DNA of 64,000 nucleotides from Paracoccaceae bacterium. GTDB taxonomy: Bacteria; Pseudomonadota; Alphaproteobacteria; Rhodobacterales; Rhodobacteraceae. Each line of letters begins with the position of its first letter. Within the stretch, counting starts at the first letter, position 1. Shown here piece by piece: positions 1 to 8,157 of the stretch. The stretch spans positions 1 through 64,000 of the forward strand of contig JAHDXW010000010.1 in NCBI GenBank assembly GCA_023383015.1. Direction: 5' to 3'. The notes beneath the pieces were generated by a model. That model did not search any database. It was given only the letters and a program-made list of their open reading frames with translations, and was not told the DNA's origin. Position numbers and translations under genes: made by a program.

Positions 1-116
1 CCTTCTGGTTCGTCGCGATCTCCATGTTCGTCTCCGGCGGCCTGCTGTTCTGGCTGTCCGAGGAGACGCACCCGCGACTCAACCCCGCCAGCCCACGGGA
101 GCTTGCAGATGCCTGA
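1..116 (+). CDS. C-terminal end of an integral membrane transporter, probably MFS (partial)
   Basis: Only the last 37 codons are present, read from base 3 and ending in TGA at 114-116. They encode one hydrophobic helix followed by a short polar tail (SEETHPRLNPASP region). A final helix followed by an acidic SEET/PET-type tail is common at the end of major facilitator transporters, so an MFS permease is the best guess; substrate cannot be inferred. The stop overlaps the start of the next gene (ATG at 109), suggesting translational coupling. Confidence 0.5.
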   Translation, partial: FWFVAISMFVSGGLLFWLSEETHPRLNPASPRELADA

Positions 117-828
117 CACGCTTGCCCGCCCTCTGGGCTTCCTTTCGATCTTGTTGGGCGTCGCCTCAATCGCGCTTCTTGCAGTCTCTGTCTGGGGCTT
201 CCGGGCGGACGGCTGGCCCTGGCCGCAGGCCTATGACCTTGCCGGCTGGGGCGTCTGGGCGGCAGGTGCCGGCCTCATCGCCGCGCTGGCCGGGCTGGTA
301 GTCTGGCTCCGCCGCAGGAGGGGCGGCTCTGGCGCGGTCCTGCTGGGGCTGATCCTGTCGCTGCCCGTCGCGGGCCTTGGCGCGGCCTTCGAGATCGCCG
401 CCCGTACCACGCCGCCGATCAATGACATCTCGACCGATACCGAAGATCCGCCGGTCTTCTGGTTCACCGCCACGCCCAGTGACTACCCCGCGCAGAACGC
501 CGCGCCGCAGCGCGCCGCGTATTCCGATGTGCGGCCACTGGAACTGCCGGTCTCCTCAGACGAGGCTTTCGCGGCGGCGCTCGCCCTCGTGGAAGAGCGC
601 GGCTGGGAGGTGCTGTCGGCCGATCCCGCGGAGAGCCAGATCGAGGCGATCGCGACAAGCCGCCTGTTCGGCTTCGAGGACGAGGTGGCGATCCGCGTGA
701 CCGAAACCGATACCGGAACCCGCATCGACATGCGCTCGCGCTCGCGCCTCGGCCAGATCGACCGCGGCGCCAATGCCCGGCGCATCGAGGCGTATCTCGC
801 CGATCTCGAAGCGCGCGCCCGGACCTGA
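109..828 (+). CDS. DUF1499 family membrane protein
   Basis: Protein of 239 residues. The first ~95 residues hold three predicted membrane helices; the C-terminal ~110 residues are a soluble DUF1499-type domain (pattern DEAFAAALALVEERGWEV, then a beta-rich stretch ending in a basic helix). DUF1499 proteins have no firmly assigned function and often sit next to transport or stress genes. I start at ATG 109 because GGGAG lies about seven bases upstream; an in-frame TTG at 103 is less likely. The start overlaps the upstream transporter stop, and the DsrE-like gene follows after 9 bases, so these may be one transcript. Confidence 0.8.
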   Translation: MPDTLARPLGFLSILLGVASIALLAVSVWGFRADGWPWPQAYDLAGWGVWAAGAGLIAALAGLVVWLRRRRGGSGAVLLGLILSLPVAGLGAAFEIAARTTPPINDISTDTEDPPVFWFTATPSDYPAQNAAPQRAAYSDVRPLELPVSSDEAFAAALALVEERGWEVLSADPAESQIEAIATSRLFGFEDEVAIRVTETDTGTRIDMRSRSRLGQIDRGANARRIEAYLADLEARART

Positions 829-837
829 GGACCCAAT

Positions 838-1191
838 ATGAAACACCTGATCCTGCTGAACGACCCGCCCTACGGCACCGAGCGCAGCTTCAACGGCCTG
901 CGCATGGCCCACGCGCTGGCCAAGAATGACCCGGAGGCCGAAATCACCGTCTTCCTGATGGCCGACGCGGTGCTCTGCGCCAAGGCGAGGCAGAAGACGC
1001 CCGATGGCTACTACAACCTCGAGCGCATGCTCCGCCGGGTCCTCACCGCGAAGGGGCGCGTCCTGATGTGCGGTACCTGCATGGATGCGCGCGGCCTCGC
1101 AGAGGGCGACATGACGGAGGGGGCGACCCGCTCAACCATGGACGAACTCGCCCAGGCGACGCTCGCTGCCGACAAGGTGCTGGTGTTCTGA
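838..1191 (+). CDS. DsrE/DsrF-like sulfur-carrier family protein
   Basis: A 117-residue single-domain DsrE-fold protein. Cysteines at 47, 78 and 81 are visible, the last two in the motif MCGTCMDARG, where DsrE-like proteins usually place the sulfur-accepting cysteine. Members bind persulfide sulfur or act in sulfur relay. The stop overlaps the start of the following rhodanese gene (TGATG), and a second, exported rhodanese and a cysteine desulfurase come next, so a role in moving sulfane sulfur or selenium is a reasonable inference. It lacks the partners of the DsrEFH complex, so it is probably a YchN-like stand-alone member. Confidence 0.8.
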   Translation: MKHLILLNDPPYGTERSFNGLRMAHALAKNDPEAEITVFLMADAVLCAKARQKTPDGYYNLERMLRRVLTAKGRVLMCGTCMDARGLAEGDMTEGATRSTMDELAQATLAADKVLVF

Positions 1192-1487
1192 TGGCCGGGA
1201 TGCTGACGCTCGCCGCCCTCGCGGCCGACCCGGATCGCTTCCACCTGATCGACGTCCGCGACGCGGAAGACTACGCCGCTGCCCACGTGGGTGGCGCCGT
1301 GCATATCCCGCTGGCCGAACTCGAGGACCGAGCGGGTGAACTCCCTAGCGGCAGAACACCCGTGACCATCTGCGGCAAGGGCGGCGGGCGGTCGGCAGAG
1401 GGCGCGGAGATCCTGAACAGACTCGGCCACCCGGACGCCCTCTGGCTCGAAGGCGGCACGAACGGCTGGCTCGCGCAGAACACCTGA
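1191..1487 (+). CDS. single-domain rhodanese (sulfurtransferase), cytosolic
   Basis: 98 residues covering one rhodanese homology domain with no signal peptide. It has the LIDVRDAEDYAAAHVGGAVHIP block and an active-site loop beginning at Cys61 (CGKGGGRS), followed by the conserved C-terminal LEGGTNGWL. Rhodaneses take sulfane sulfur onto the loop cysteine as a persulfide and pass it on. The start ATG overlaps the upstream DsrE-like stop, indicating co-translation. Together with the DsrE-like protein, the exported rhodanese and the desulfurase it forms a sulfur-transfer set. Confidence 0.88.
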   Translation: MAGMLTLAALAADPDRFHLIDVRDAEDYAAAHVGGAVHIPLAELEDRAGELPSGRTPVTICGKGGGRSAEGAEILNRLGHPDALWLEGGTNGWLAQNT

Positions 1488-1519
1488 ACACCAAGAAACC
1501 GGAACGGAGGAGACCCCGG

Positions 1520-1945
1520 ATGACCCTGAAACACCTTGTGGCGGCAGCGGCCGTCGCGATTGGGCTGCATGCAGGGCCCGCCCTGGCGCAGGACGCGGCC
1601 ATCGACGCCATGCAGGAATACATGATGTTTTCGGAGTACGAGGCCGGCATCATCCTGCCCCAGCAGATCGACCAGACCGTCTTCGAGACGGCACTCTTCG
1701 TCGACACCCGGGATGCTGGCCAGTTCGAGGAAGGCACGATCCCCGGCGCCGTCAACATCGAATGGCGCGAGGTGCTCGACCGGATCGACGAGATCCCCGA
1801 GGACCGGATGACCATCCTCTTCTGCAACACCGGCAGCCTGTCGGCGCAGGGAGCCTTCGCGCTGCGCGTGGCGGGGCGCTCGAACGTCGTCGTGATGCAG
1901 ACCGGCTACACCGGCTGGCAGCAGGACGCGGCCTACCAGCCCTGA
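1520..1945 (+). CDS. exported rhodanese-domain protein
   Basis: 141 residues. The N terminus is a typical Sec signal peptide with probable cleavage after ALA at residue 23, leaving a periplasmic rhodanese domain. The domain shows FVDTRDAGQFEEGTIPGAVN and an active-site cysteine at 102 in FCNTGSLSAQ. The start is well supported by GGAGGAG about seven bases upstream of ATG 1520. It sits 32 bases after the cytosolic rhodanese and before the desulfurase, so the operon encodes sulfurtransferases on both sides of the inner membrane. The physiological donor is unknown. Confidence 0.87.
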   Translation: MTLKHLVAAAAVAIGLHAGPALAQDAAIDAMQEYMMFSEYEAGIILPQQIDQTVFETALFVDTRDAGQFEEGTIPGAVNIEWREVLDRIDEIPEDRMTILFCNTGSLSAQGAFALRVAGRSNVVVMQTGYTGWQQDAAYQP

Positions 1946-1980
1946 CCCGGGCAGAGCGACAACGGAAGGGAGGCAGGACC

Positions 1981-3099
1981 TTGCGCGACATCTATCTGGA
2001 TTTCAACGCCAGCACCCCGGTCGCTCCCGAGGTCGCCGCGATCATTCGCCGTTCCCTGGAAACGGGGCACGGCAATCCTTCCAGCAGCCACTGGGCCGGG
2101 GTGCCCGCCCGCCGAATGGTCGAGGACGCCAGGACCCAGGTCGCGGATCTTCTCGGCTGCGCGCCGCAGGAGATCGTGTTCACGAGCGGCGGCAGCGAAG
2201 CGAACAACCACGCACTCAAGGGCGTGTTCTTCGCCAGCGGCAAGGAACACCCGCATTTCGTCACGTCGAGCGCCGAGCATCCGGCCATCGTGGCGCCGCT
2301 TCGATTTCTCGAGCGCCTCGGCGCGCAGGTGACCTGGCTCCCGGTCGATGGCACGGGGCTCGTCGATCCCGACGATCTGCGGCACGCGATCACGGCCGAC
2401 ACCGTGCTCGTCACCATCATGCACGCCAACAACGAGACGGGAACGATCCAACCCATCGCGGAGTGCGCGGCGATTGCGCGCGAGCACGGCGTTCGCTTCC
2501 ACACCGATGCCGCGCAGTCGGTCGGCAAGATCCCGACCCGGGTGGACGACCTCGGCGTCGATCTGCTGACGATGGCCGGGCACAAGTTCCATGCCCCCAA
2601 GGGCGTAGGCGCGCTCTTCATTCGTGACGGCCTGCAACTGGAGCCGTTCATCCATGGCGCCGGGCATGAGAGCGGTCGGCGCGCGGGCACCGAAAGCGCG
2701 ATGCTCACAGCCGCGCTCGGGGTGGCCGCCAGTCTTGCCTCGGACTTGGGACCGATGGAGCAAGTCCAGGCGCTGCGGGATCGCTTCTGGGACGCGCTGA
2801 AGGATGCGTTCGGCGATAACGTCGTTCTCAACGGCCATTTCGCGCGCCGCCTGCCCAACACGCTCAACGTCGCCTTCGTCGGGCGGGTGGGCGCGGAGAT
2901 CCTCGCGGCCATGCCGGAAGTCGCAGCCTCGACCGGCTCCGCCTGCCATTCGGGACGGGTCGAGTTGTCTCCGGTCCTGGAGGCGATGGGGGTAACACCT
3001 CAGGTCGGCATGGGTGCGATCCGGTTCAGCCTCGGTCGCACCACGACCGTGGACGAGGTCGACCATGTGGTGACGCGCCTGCGCCGGGTGCTGAATTGA
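1981..3099 (+). CDS. cysteine desulfurase, selenocysteine lyase-like (NifS/SCLY family)
   Basis: 372 residues, class V PLP aminotransferase fold. Visible signatures: GGSEANNHAL, SSAEHP with His100, HTDAAQS, the PLP-binding Lys202 in AGHKFHAPKG, and the persulfide cysteine Cys322 in STGSACHSG. The CHSG-RxELSPVL context resembles selenocysteine lyase more than housekeeping IscS, so selenium or a specialised sulfur role is possible but unproven. I use TTG 1981, placed six bases after GGAAGGGAGG; the reading frame stays open further upstream into the rhodanese gene, but that part does not look like a desulfurase. The stop overlaps the next gene start (TTGA). Confidence 0.88.
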   Translation: MRDIYLDFNASTPVAPEVAAIIRRSLETGHGNPSSSHWAGVPARRMVEDARTQVADLLGCAPQEIVFTSGGSEANNHALKGVFFASGKEHPHFVTSSAEHPAIVAPLRFLERLGAQVTWLPVDGTGLVDPDDLRHAITADTVLVTIMHANNETGTIQPIAECAAIAREHGVRFHTDAAQSVGKIPTRVDDLGVDLLTMAGHKFHAPKGVGALFIRDGLQLEPFIHGAGHESGRRAGTESAMLTAALGVAASLASDLGPMEQVQALRDRFWDALKDAFGDNVVLNGHFARRLPNTLNVAFVGRVGAEILAAMPEVAASTGSACHSGRVELSPVLEAMGVTPQVGMGAIRFSLGRTTTVDEVDHVVTRLRRVLN

Positions 3100-3674
3100 C
3101 GGAAGCGGATCGGCCCGGCCCGGATCGGGGCGCTCCCGACCCTGCGCTCGAGGGTCTTCCCCACGCCTATGCCGATTGGCGACGCAGCACGCTCGGCCGG
3201 ATCACCGATGCGCTCGAGGAGCGCCTGCTGCTGGACCGGATAGGACCGGTGCGCGGCCTGCGCATTCTTGACGTCGGCTGTGGCGACGGGGTGCTGGCGA
3301 CGCGGCTCGCAAAGGGCGGCGCTTGGGTCACCGGCATCGACGCCTCGGCAAACATGATCGCCGCAGCGCGCCACCGGGCGAAAGCCGCTGGTTTCGATGT
3401 TGATCTGGTCGAAGGGAATGCTGGTGATCTTCCATTCCCCTCCGGGCATTTCGATTGCGTCGTGTCGGTCGCCACCCTCTGCTTTGTCGACGATCCGCGC
3501 CCGACGATCCGGGAAGGAGCTGAGAGCCCATCATGCCTCGGAGGTCTCGCCGTCTTCCGACTCCGCGCCTCGCGCGGACAGGAAGTGGCCGAAGTTCTGC
3601 AGACCGGGGACATGCTCGCAGAAGGTCCGCACCGCCACGAGAAGCGGGGTGGCGACGAGCATCCCGACCACTGA
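3096..3674 (+). pseudogene. truncated SAM-dependent methyltransferase
   Basis: The frame opens at TTG 3096, overlapping the desulfurase stop by four bases. The first ~140 residues are a clear class I methyltransferase: ILDVGCGDGVLATRLA (motif I), GIDASANMI (motif II) and DCVVSVATLCFVDDPRPTIRE. At this point relatives continue into a VLRPGG loop and about 80 more residues, but here similarity stops after position ~3515 and the frame runs into sequence antisense to the next gene until 3674. The C-terminal half of the fold is therefore missing and the 192-residue chimera is probably inactive. The lost part is not elsewhere in the window. Its original job beside a selenocysteine-lyase-like enzyme could have been methylation of a thiol or metalloid, which is speculation. 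Confidence 0.8.
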
Positions 3675-4661
3675 CCAGAGCCAGGCGAAGAGCGTGACGG
3701 ACAGAAAGACGACAACGGTGTTGAGACGCAGACTGCGGCCGACGAAGTATGGCGTGACGATCTGGCCCTCGAGGCTCGTCAGCGCGAAATAGATCGCTCC
3801 GACCGCGAGCGCCTGGTTCAGGGTGTCGAGCGTCACGATGGCGACGACGACTGCCGATCCGACGCCCAGCAGCGCGCCAACATACGGTATGAAGTTGAGC
3901 ACGAATGCCAGCACGCCGAATAGCGCCGGGCTCGGCATCCCGAGCCACCACAACGCGACTCCCACCGACACACCGAGGCCCGCGTTGATCAACGCAATGG
4001 TGGACAGGTAGCGCGAGAGCTTACGCTCGATATCGTAGGCGATGCGGATCGCCCTGCGCTTGTCCTTGAAGGTAGGCAAGACGTAGACGATCTTCTCGTA
4101 GAACATGTCGCCGGAGGACAGCAGGAAGAAGAGCAGGATCAGCGTGAACACGATCTGCGCCAGCACCGCCGGGAGCGACATCGCGATGGCGAGCGCATTT
4201 CCCTCCTCCTCGACCTTGACGCGCTGAACGCCGGGATCCTCTTCGCCCTCAGTGATCTCGTCGACCTGCTTCGCCGCTTCTTCGACGCCCTCCGTCACGC
4301 CGCGGATCTCCTCGAACTTCTCGCGCAACTCGCGGCCGATCTCCGGGGCCCGGTCGACCCAACTACTCGCCGGCACGGCGAGACTCGCGACGCCGCCTGC
4401 TACGCCCGCCACCAAGGCTCCCACGATAAGCATTGCGGCCAGCGCCGAGGGGACGCCCCAGCGCTCGAGCTGACGCCGCACCGGGCTGAAGACGAGCTGC
4501 AGGAGCAGCGCGAGGACGACCGGCATCAGGAAGTTGCGAGCGTAGGCGAGTCCACCTACCAGCAGCATCAGAAAGATGCCGATGATTGCCCATCGCGGAA
4601 CAGCGACCGTGACATCTCCTCGCGCATCCTTTTCAAAGTTCTCTGTTTCGATATCGACCAT
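3531..4661 (-). CDS. AI-2E family membrane protein
   Basis: 376 residues. Three hydrophobic segments lie in the first ~100 residues, then a long soluble, acidic, helical stretch (about 105-170), then a block of five or so membrane helices ending with the LNFIPYVGALLG and QIVTPYFVGRSLRLN motifs of the AI-2E (TqsA/YhhT/PerM) family. Family members are proposed efflux or Na+-linked transporters; evidence for quorum-signal export is limited to few members, so no substrate is assigned. The gene is divergent from the GH13 gene, and its stop codon (3531-3533) lies next to the point where the upstream methyltransferase is broken. Confidence 0.88.
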   Translation of the reverse strand: MVDIETENFEKDARGDVTVAVPRWAIIGIFLMLLVGGLAYARNFLMPVVLALLLQLVFSPVRRQLERWGVPSALAAMLIVGALVAGVAGGVASLAVPASSWVDRAPEIGRELREKFEEIRGVTEGVEEAAKQVDEITEGEEDPGVQRVKVEEEGNALAIAMSLPAVLAQIVFTLILLFFLLSSGDMFYEKIVYVLPTFKDKRRAIRIAYDIERKLSRYLSTIALINAGLGVSVGVALWWLGMPSPALFGVLAFVLNFIPYVGALLGVGSAVVVAIVTLDTLNQALAVGAIYFALTSLEGQIVTPYFVGRSLRLNTVVVFLSVTLFAWLWSVVGMLVATPLLVAVRTFCEHVPGLQNFGHFLSARGAESEDGETSEA

Positions 4662-4819
4662 CGCGTTCCTCGCTCCCCCGCTATTTCTTCGCCGCTCTTC
4701 ATGTTCTAGCGGGTTGGCGACGTGCGGCAGTCATAATTTGTCCCCACAAAGCAACTGTCTGTTCGATTCAACGTTGCCAACTCGCGTAGCCGCGCAGGCT
4801 GCATCATGGGGAGGATGCT

Positions 4820-6610
4820 GTGTCAGACATCAAGCAGCCGGGGATGGGGGCCCTCGTCCACGATGGAGGGGTCGCCTTCCGAGTGTGGGCGCCGAACGCC
4901 GATGCAGTTTACGTCACCGGCGATTTCAACGACTGGAGCGAAGACGCGACTCCTCTCGATCACGAGGAGGGCGGCTACTGGTATGGCAACCTGGCCGACG
5001 CAGCGGCTGGACAGGGCTACAAGTTCCTGCTGCAGAGCGGAGGAGAGACCCTCTCGCGGATCGACCCCTATGCGCGTGAAGTCACCAACTCGGTCGGACA
5101 CGGCATCATCACGGCTCCGGTGCACGAGGAGCACGACTTCGAGCCGCCGCCGTGGAACCGCCTCGTCATCTACGAGATGCACGTCGGCACCTTCCACCGC
5201 TCGGACGAGGGCGAGGTCGGCACGTTCGACGACGCAGTGGCGCGGTTCGACCACCTCAAGAAGCTCGGCGTCAACGCGGAGCAGGTGATGCCGGCGATGG
5301 AGTTCGCGGGCGATCTCTCGTGGGGCTACAACCCGGCCCACATCTTCGCCATCGAGTCGAGCTACGGGGGACCGGAGGCGTTCCGCAACTTCGTCCGCGC
5401 CGCCCACGAGCACGGGATCGCCGTGATCCTCGACGTCGTCTACAACCATTTCGGCCCCTCCGACCTCGATCTCTGGCGCTTCGACGGCTGGGGCGAGGAG
5501 GACAAGGGCGGCATCTACTTCTACAACGACTGGCGGTCGGACACGCCGTGGGGCGACACACGGCCGGACTATGGCCGGCCCGAGGTGCGCCAGTTCATCC
5601 GCGACAACGCCCTCTACTGGCTCGACGAGTACTGCATCGACGGGCTTCGGTTCGACATGACGCTCTACATGCGCACCGTGAAGGGCGACGAGGCGGACGA
5701 GGGAGACGCGCTGGAGGAGGGCTGGAGCCTCATGCGCTGGATCAACGAGGAGGTGGCCGAGCGCTTCCCGGGGCGCATCACCATCGCCGAGGACCTGCGC
5801 AGCAAAGAGGCCATCACCGCTCGGCCCGAGGACGGCGGCGCCGGCTTCGGGGCGCAGTGGGACGCGGAGTTCGTGCACCCAATCCGGGAGGGGCTGATCG
5901 CGCCCGACGACGCCCACCGCGACATGGGCAAGGTCGCCCGCGCGCTCGCGCACGCCTACAACGGCGATCCGTTCCGGCGCGTCGTCTATACCGAGTCACA
6001 CGACGAGGTGGCGAACGGCAAGGCGCGCGTGGTCCACGAGATCGCGCCGGACGACCCGACCCACTGGGCGGCGCAGAAGCGCTCGACCCTCGGCGCGGCG
6101 CTGATGCTGACGGCGCCGGGTATCCCGATGCTGTTCCAGGGGCAGGAGTTCCTGCAGGGCGATTGGTTCCAGGACACGGTGCCGCTCGACTGGGACCTTT
6201 CAAAGGAGTATCGCGGCATTGTCCGCCTCTACCGTGACCTGATCCGCCTGCGGCTCGACCATCAGGGCGTCACCACCGGCCTGACCGGCGGAAACATCGC
6301 CGTCACCCGCGTCGACGACGAGCAGAAGCTGGTCGCGTTCCGCCGCTGGCACGACGGCGGAGCCGGCGACGATGTGATGGTCGTGGCAAACTTCGCGCAC
6401 GAGCCGCGCCCGGACTACCGCGTGGGCTTTCCCGAAGCTGGCCTCTGGAAGCTGCGCCTCAACACGGACTGGAGGGGCTACAGCGACGATTTCGGCGACT
6501 TCGCCAGCCATGACGTCGAGGCAGGAGAGGAGCGACTGGACGACCTGGAGGCCTCGGGCGGCGTCAGCATCGGCCCCTACAGCGTGTTGATCTTCTCGAA
6601 GGATCGGTAA
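4820..6610 (+). CDS. GH13 alpha-amylase family enzyme, branching-enzyme/TreZ-like
   Basis: 596 residues: an N-terminal CBM48-like beta domain (about 10-95, RVWAPNADAVYVTGDFNDW), a GH13 barrel (about 110-480) and a C-terminal beta domain. Catalytic residues are visible: Asp279 nucleophile in DGLRFDMT, Glu324 acid/base in ITIAEDL, and His394-Asp395 in ESHDEVANGK; region I is DVVYNH at 205-210. The SHDEV motif and CBM48 resemble glycogen branching enzymes, whereas overall length also fits maltooligosyl trehalose trehalohydrolase, so exact specificity is open. Start is GTG 4820 with GGGGAGG five bases upstream. No glgA, glgX, treY or glgP is nearby; it is followed one base later by the phospholipase D gene. 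Confidence 0.85.
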   Translation: MSDIKQPGMGALVHDGGVAFRVWAPNADAVYVTGDFNDWSEDATPLDHEEGGYWYGNLADAAAGQGYKFLLQSGGETLSRIDPYAREVTNSVGHGIITAPVHEEHDFEPPPWNRLVIYEMHVGTFHRSDEGEVGTFDDAVARFDHLKKLGVNAEQVMPAMEFAGDLSWGYNPAHIFAIESSYGGPEAFRNFVRAAHEHGIAVILDVVYNHFGPSDLDLWRFDGWGEEDKGGIYFYNDWRSDTPWGDTRPDYGRPEVRQFIRDNALYWLDEYCIDGLRFDMTLYMRTVKGDEADEGDALEEGWSLMRWINEEVAERFPGRITIAEDLRSKEAITARPEDGGAGFGAQWDAEFVHPIREGLIAPDDAHRDMGKVARALAHAYNGDPFRRVVYTESHDEVANGKARVVHEIAPDDPTHWAAQKRSTLGAALMLTAPGIPMLFQGQEFLQGDWFQDTVPLDWDLSKEYRGIVRLYRDLIRLRLDHQGVTTGLTGGNIAVTRVDDEQKLVAFRRWHDGGAGDDVMVVANFAHEPRPDYRVGFPEAGLWKLRLNTDWRGYSDDFGDFASHDVEAGEERLDDLEASGGVSIGPYSVLIFSKDR

Positions 6611-6611
6611 C

Positions 6612-8117
6612 ATGCAGGGTGACGGTCGGCTGGTGGTGGCAAATGAGGGCGAGAGTGGCATTGCAATGAGAACGGTCCTGCGGCCAGGGGAAACCTGCTG
6701 GCGGATCGAGCAGGCCGATGCGGTCGCTGTCATCATCGACGCGGCAGACTACCTTCGCGTTGTCCGCGATGCGATGCAGCACGCGCGTCACAGCATCCTG
6801 CTCATCGGCTGGGATTTCGACACCCGTATCGAGCTGGATCCCGCCGATGACGATGGCGATGTCCCGAACAAGCTCGGTCGCTTTCTCAAGTGGCTGGTGA
6901 AGAACCGGCCCGAACTGCACGTGCACCTGCTGAAGTGGAACCTTGGGGCCCTGCAGAGCCTCGGGCGCGGCGACACGCCTCTCGTCGTTCTCAGGTGGGT
7001 GATGAGTTCGCGGGTGCATTTCCGGCTCGACCACGCGCACCCGGCCGCGGCTGCGCACCACCAGAAGATCGTTGTGATCGATGATGCCCTCGCGTTCTGC
7101 GGCGGCATCGACATGACGGCCGACCGCTGGGATACCCGCGCCCATACCGACGACGACCCGCGGCGCCGGCGGCCGACGACGCGTCGTCGCTACGGCCCGT
7201 GGCACGACGCCACGGCGGCGGTGACCGGAGACGCGGCGCGCGCCCTGGGCGACCTGGCGCGGGGCCGGTGGGAGCGCGCCACACGTGAAAAACTCGAGCC
7301 GCCGCCTCGGGTGGAGCCGCACTGGCCGGAGGGGCTGGAGCCGCTCGCCGAACACGTGCCGGTCGCGATCTCGCGGACCATGCCGGAATACGATGGTCGG
7401 AAGGCGGTACACGAGATCGAGGCGCTCTACCTCGCCGTGATCGAGGCCACGGAGCGCACCCTCTACATCGAGAGCCAATATTTCGCGTCGCGAAAGGTCG
7501 CCGAGGCGATGGCCGCGCGACTCGCCGAGCCCGACGGGCCGGAGTTCGTGGTGGTCAATCCCGAGAGCGCTGATGGCTGGCTCGAGGAGGAGGTGATGGG
7601 GTCGTCACGCGCGCGGCTGCTGCGGCTGATCGAGCGCGCCGACGTCCACGACCGTTTCCGCCTCTACACCCCCGTCACCGAGGGCGGCGAGGACATCTAT
7701 GTGCACGCCAAGGTGCTGGTGATGGACGACCGCCTGCTGCGGGTCGGATCGTCGAACCTCAACAACCGTTCGATGGGCTTCGACACCGAATGCGATCTGT
7801 CGATGGAAGCGGGGGCGGACGAGAAGGAGCTGCGGACACGGATCCTGCACCTGCGCCATGACCTCATGGCCGAGCACCTCGGAGTCGCGATCGAGGCGGT
7901 AGAGGATGCCGTCCACGCCGCCGACGGCTCGCTGATCCAGGCTATCGAGACGCTCCGCTCCGAAGGCCGTTCGCTGGTGCCTTTCGAGCCGCCTGAATTG
8001 AACGAGCTTGAGGAGGAGGTACTGGCAGAGAACGAACTGCTCGACCCCGAGCGCCCCTCACGTCGAAGCCGTGCGCTGCGGCTGTCGCGCTGGCTGCCGT
8101 GGGTACGTTCGGCATGA
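6612..8117 (+). CDS. phospholipase D superfamily protein (two HKD motifs)
   Basis: 501 residues with two complete HxKx4D motifs: His150-Lys152-Asp157 (HHQKIVVIDD) and His365-Lys367-Asp372 (VHAKVLVMDD), each followed by the usual GG/GS-N motif. There is no obvious membrane anchor, unlike classical cardiolipin synthases, so this is a soluble PLD-type phosphatidyltransferase or phosphodiesterase. The second half (SNLNNRSMGFDTEC) resembles bacterial PLDs acting on phospholipid head groups. ATG 6612 follows the GH13 stop almost directly; ATG 6666 (MRTVLRPGE) is an alternative start. The GH13, PLD and DUF2254 genes run in the same direction and suggest an envelope or stress role. Confidence 0.88.
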   Translation: MQGDGRLVVANEGESGIAMRTVLRPGETCWRIEQADAVAVIIDAADYLRVVRDAMQHARHSILLIGWDFDTRIELDPADDDGDVPNKLGRFLKWLVKNRPELHVHLLKWNLGALQSLGRGDTPLVVLRWVMSSRVHFRLDHAHPAAAAHHQKIVVIDDALAFCGGIDMTADRWDTRAHTDDDPRRRRPTTRRRYGPWHDATAAVTGDAARALGDLARGRWERATREKLEPPPRVEPHWPEGLEPLAEHVPVAISRTMPEYDGRKAVHEIEALYLAVIEATERTLYIESQYFASRKVAEAMAARLAEPDGPEFVVVNPESADGWLEEEVMGSSRARLLRLIERADVHDRFRLYTPVTEGGEDIYVHAKVLVMDDRLLRVGSSNLNNRSMGFDTECDLSMEAGADEKELRTRILHLRHDLMAEHLGVAIEAVEDAVHAADGSLIQAIETLRSEGRSLVPFEPPELNELEEEVLAENELLDPERPSRRSRALRLSRWLPWVRSA

Positions 8118-8157
8118 TCGCGTCCGCTACCCCCGCTGCTCCATCGAGAGCGGCATC

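Noticed and set aside
1762-1980. N-terminal extension of the cysteine desulfurase
   Set aside because: It overlaps the rhodanese gene in another frame and is Arg-rich; the TTG at 1981 with a strong ribosome site gives the normal family length.
3531-3674. Continuation of the methyltransferase frame as a genuine new C terminus
   Set aside because: The sequence is exactly antisense to the conserved C terminus of the AI-2E gene, so the frame is accidental.
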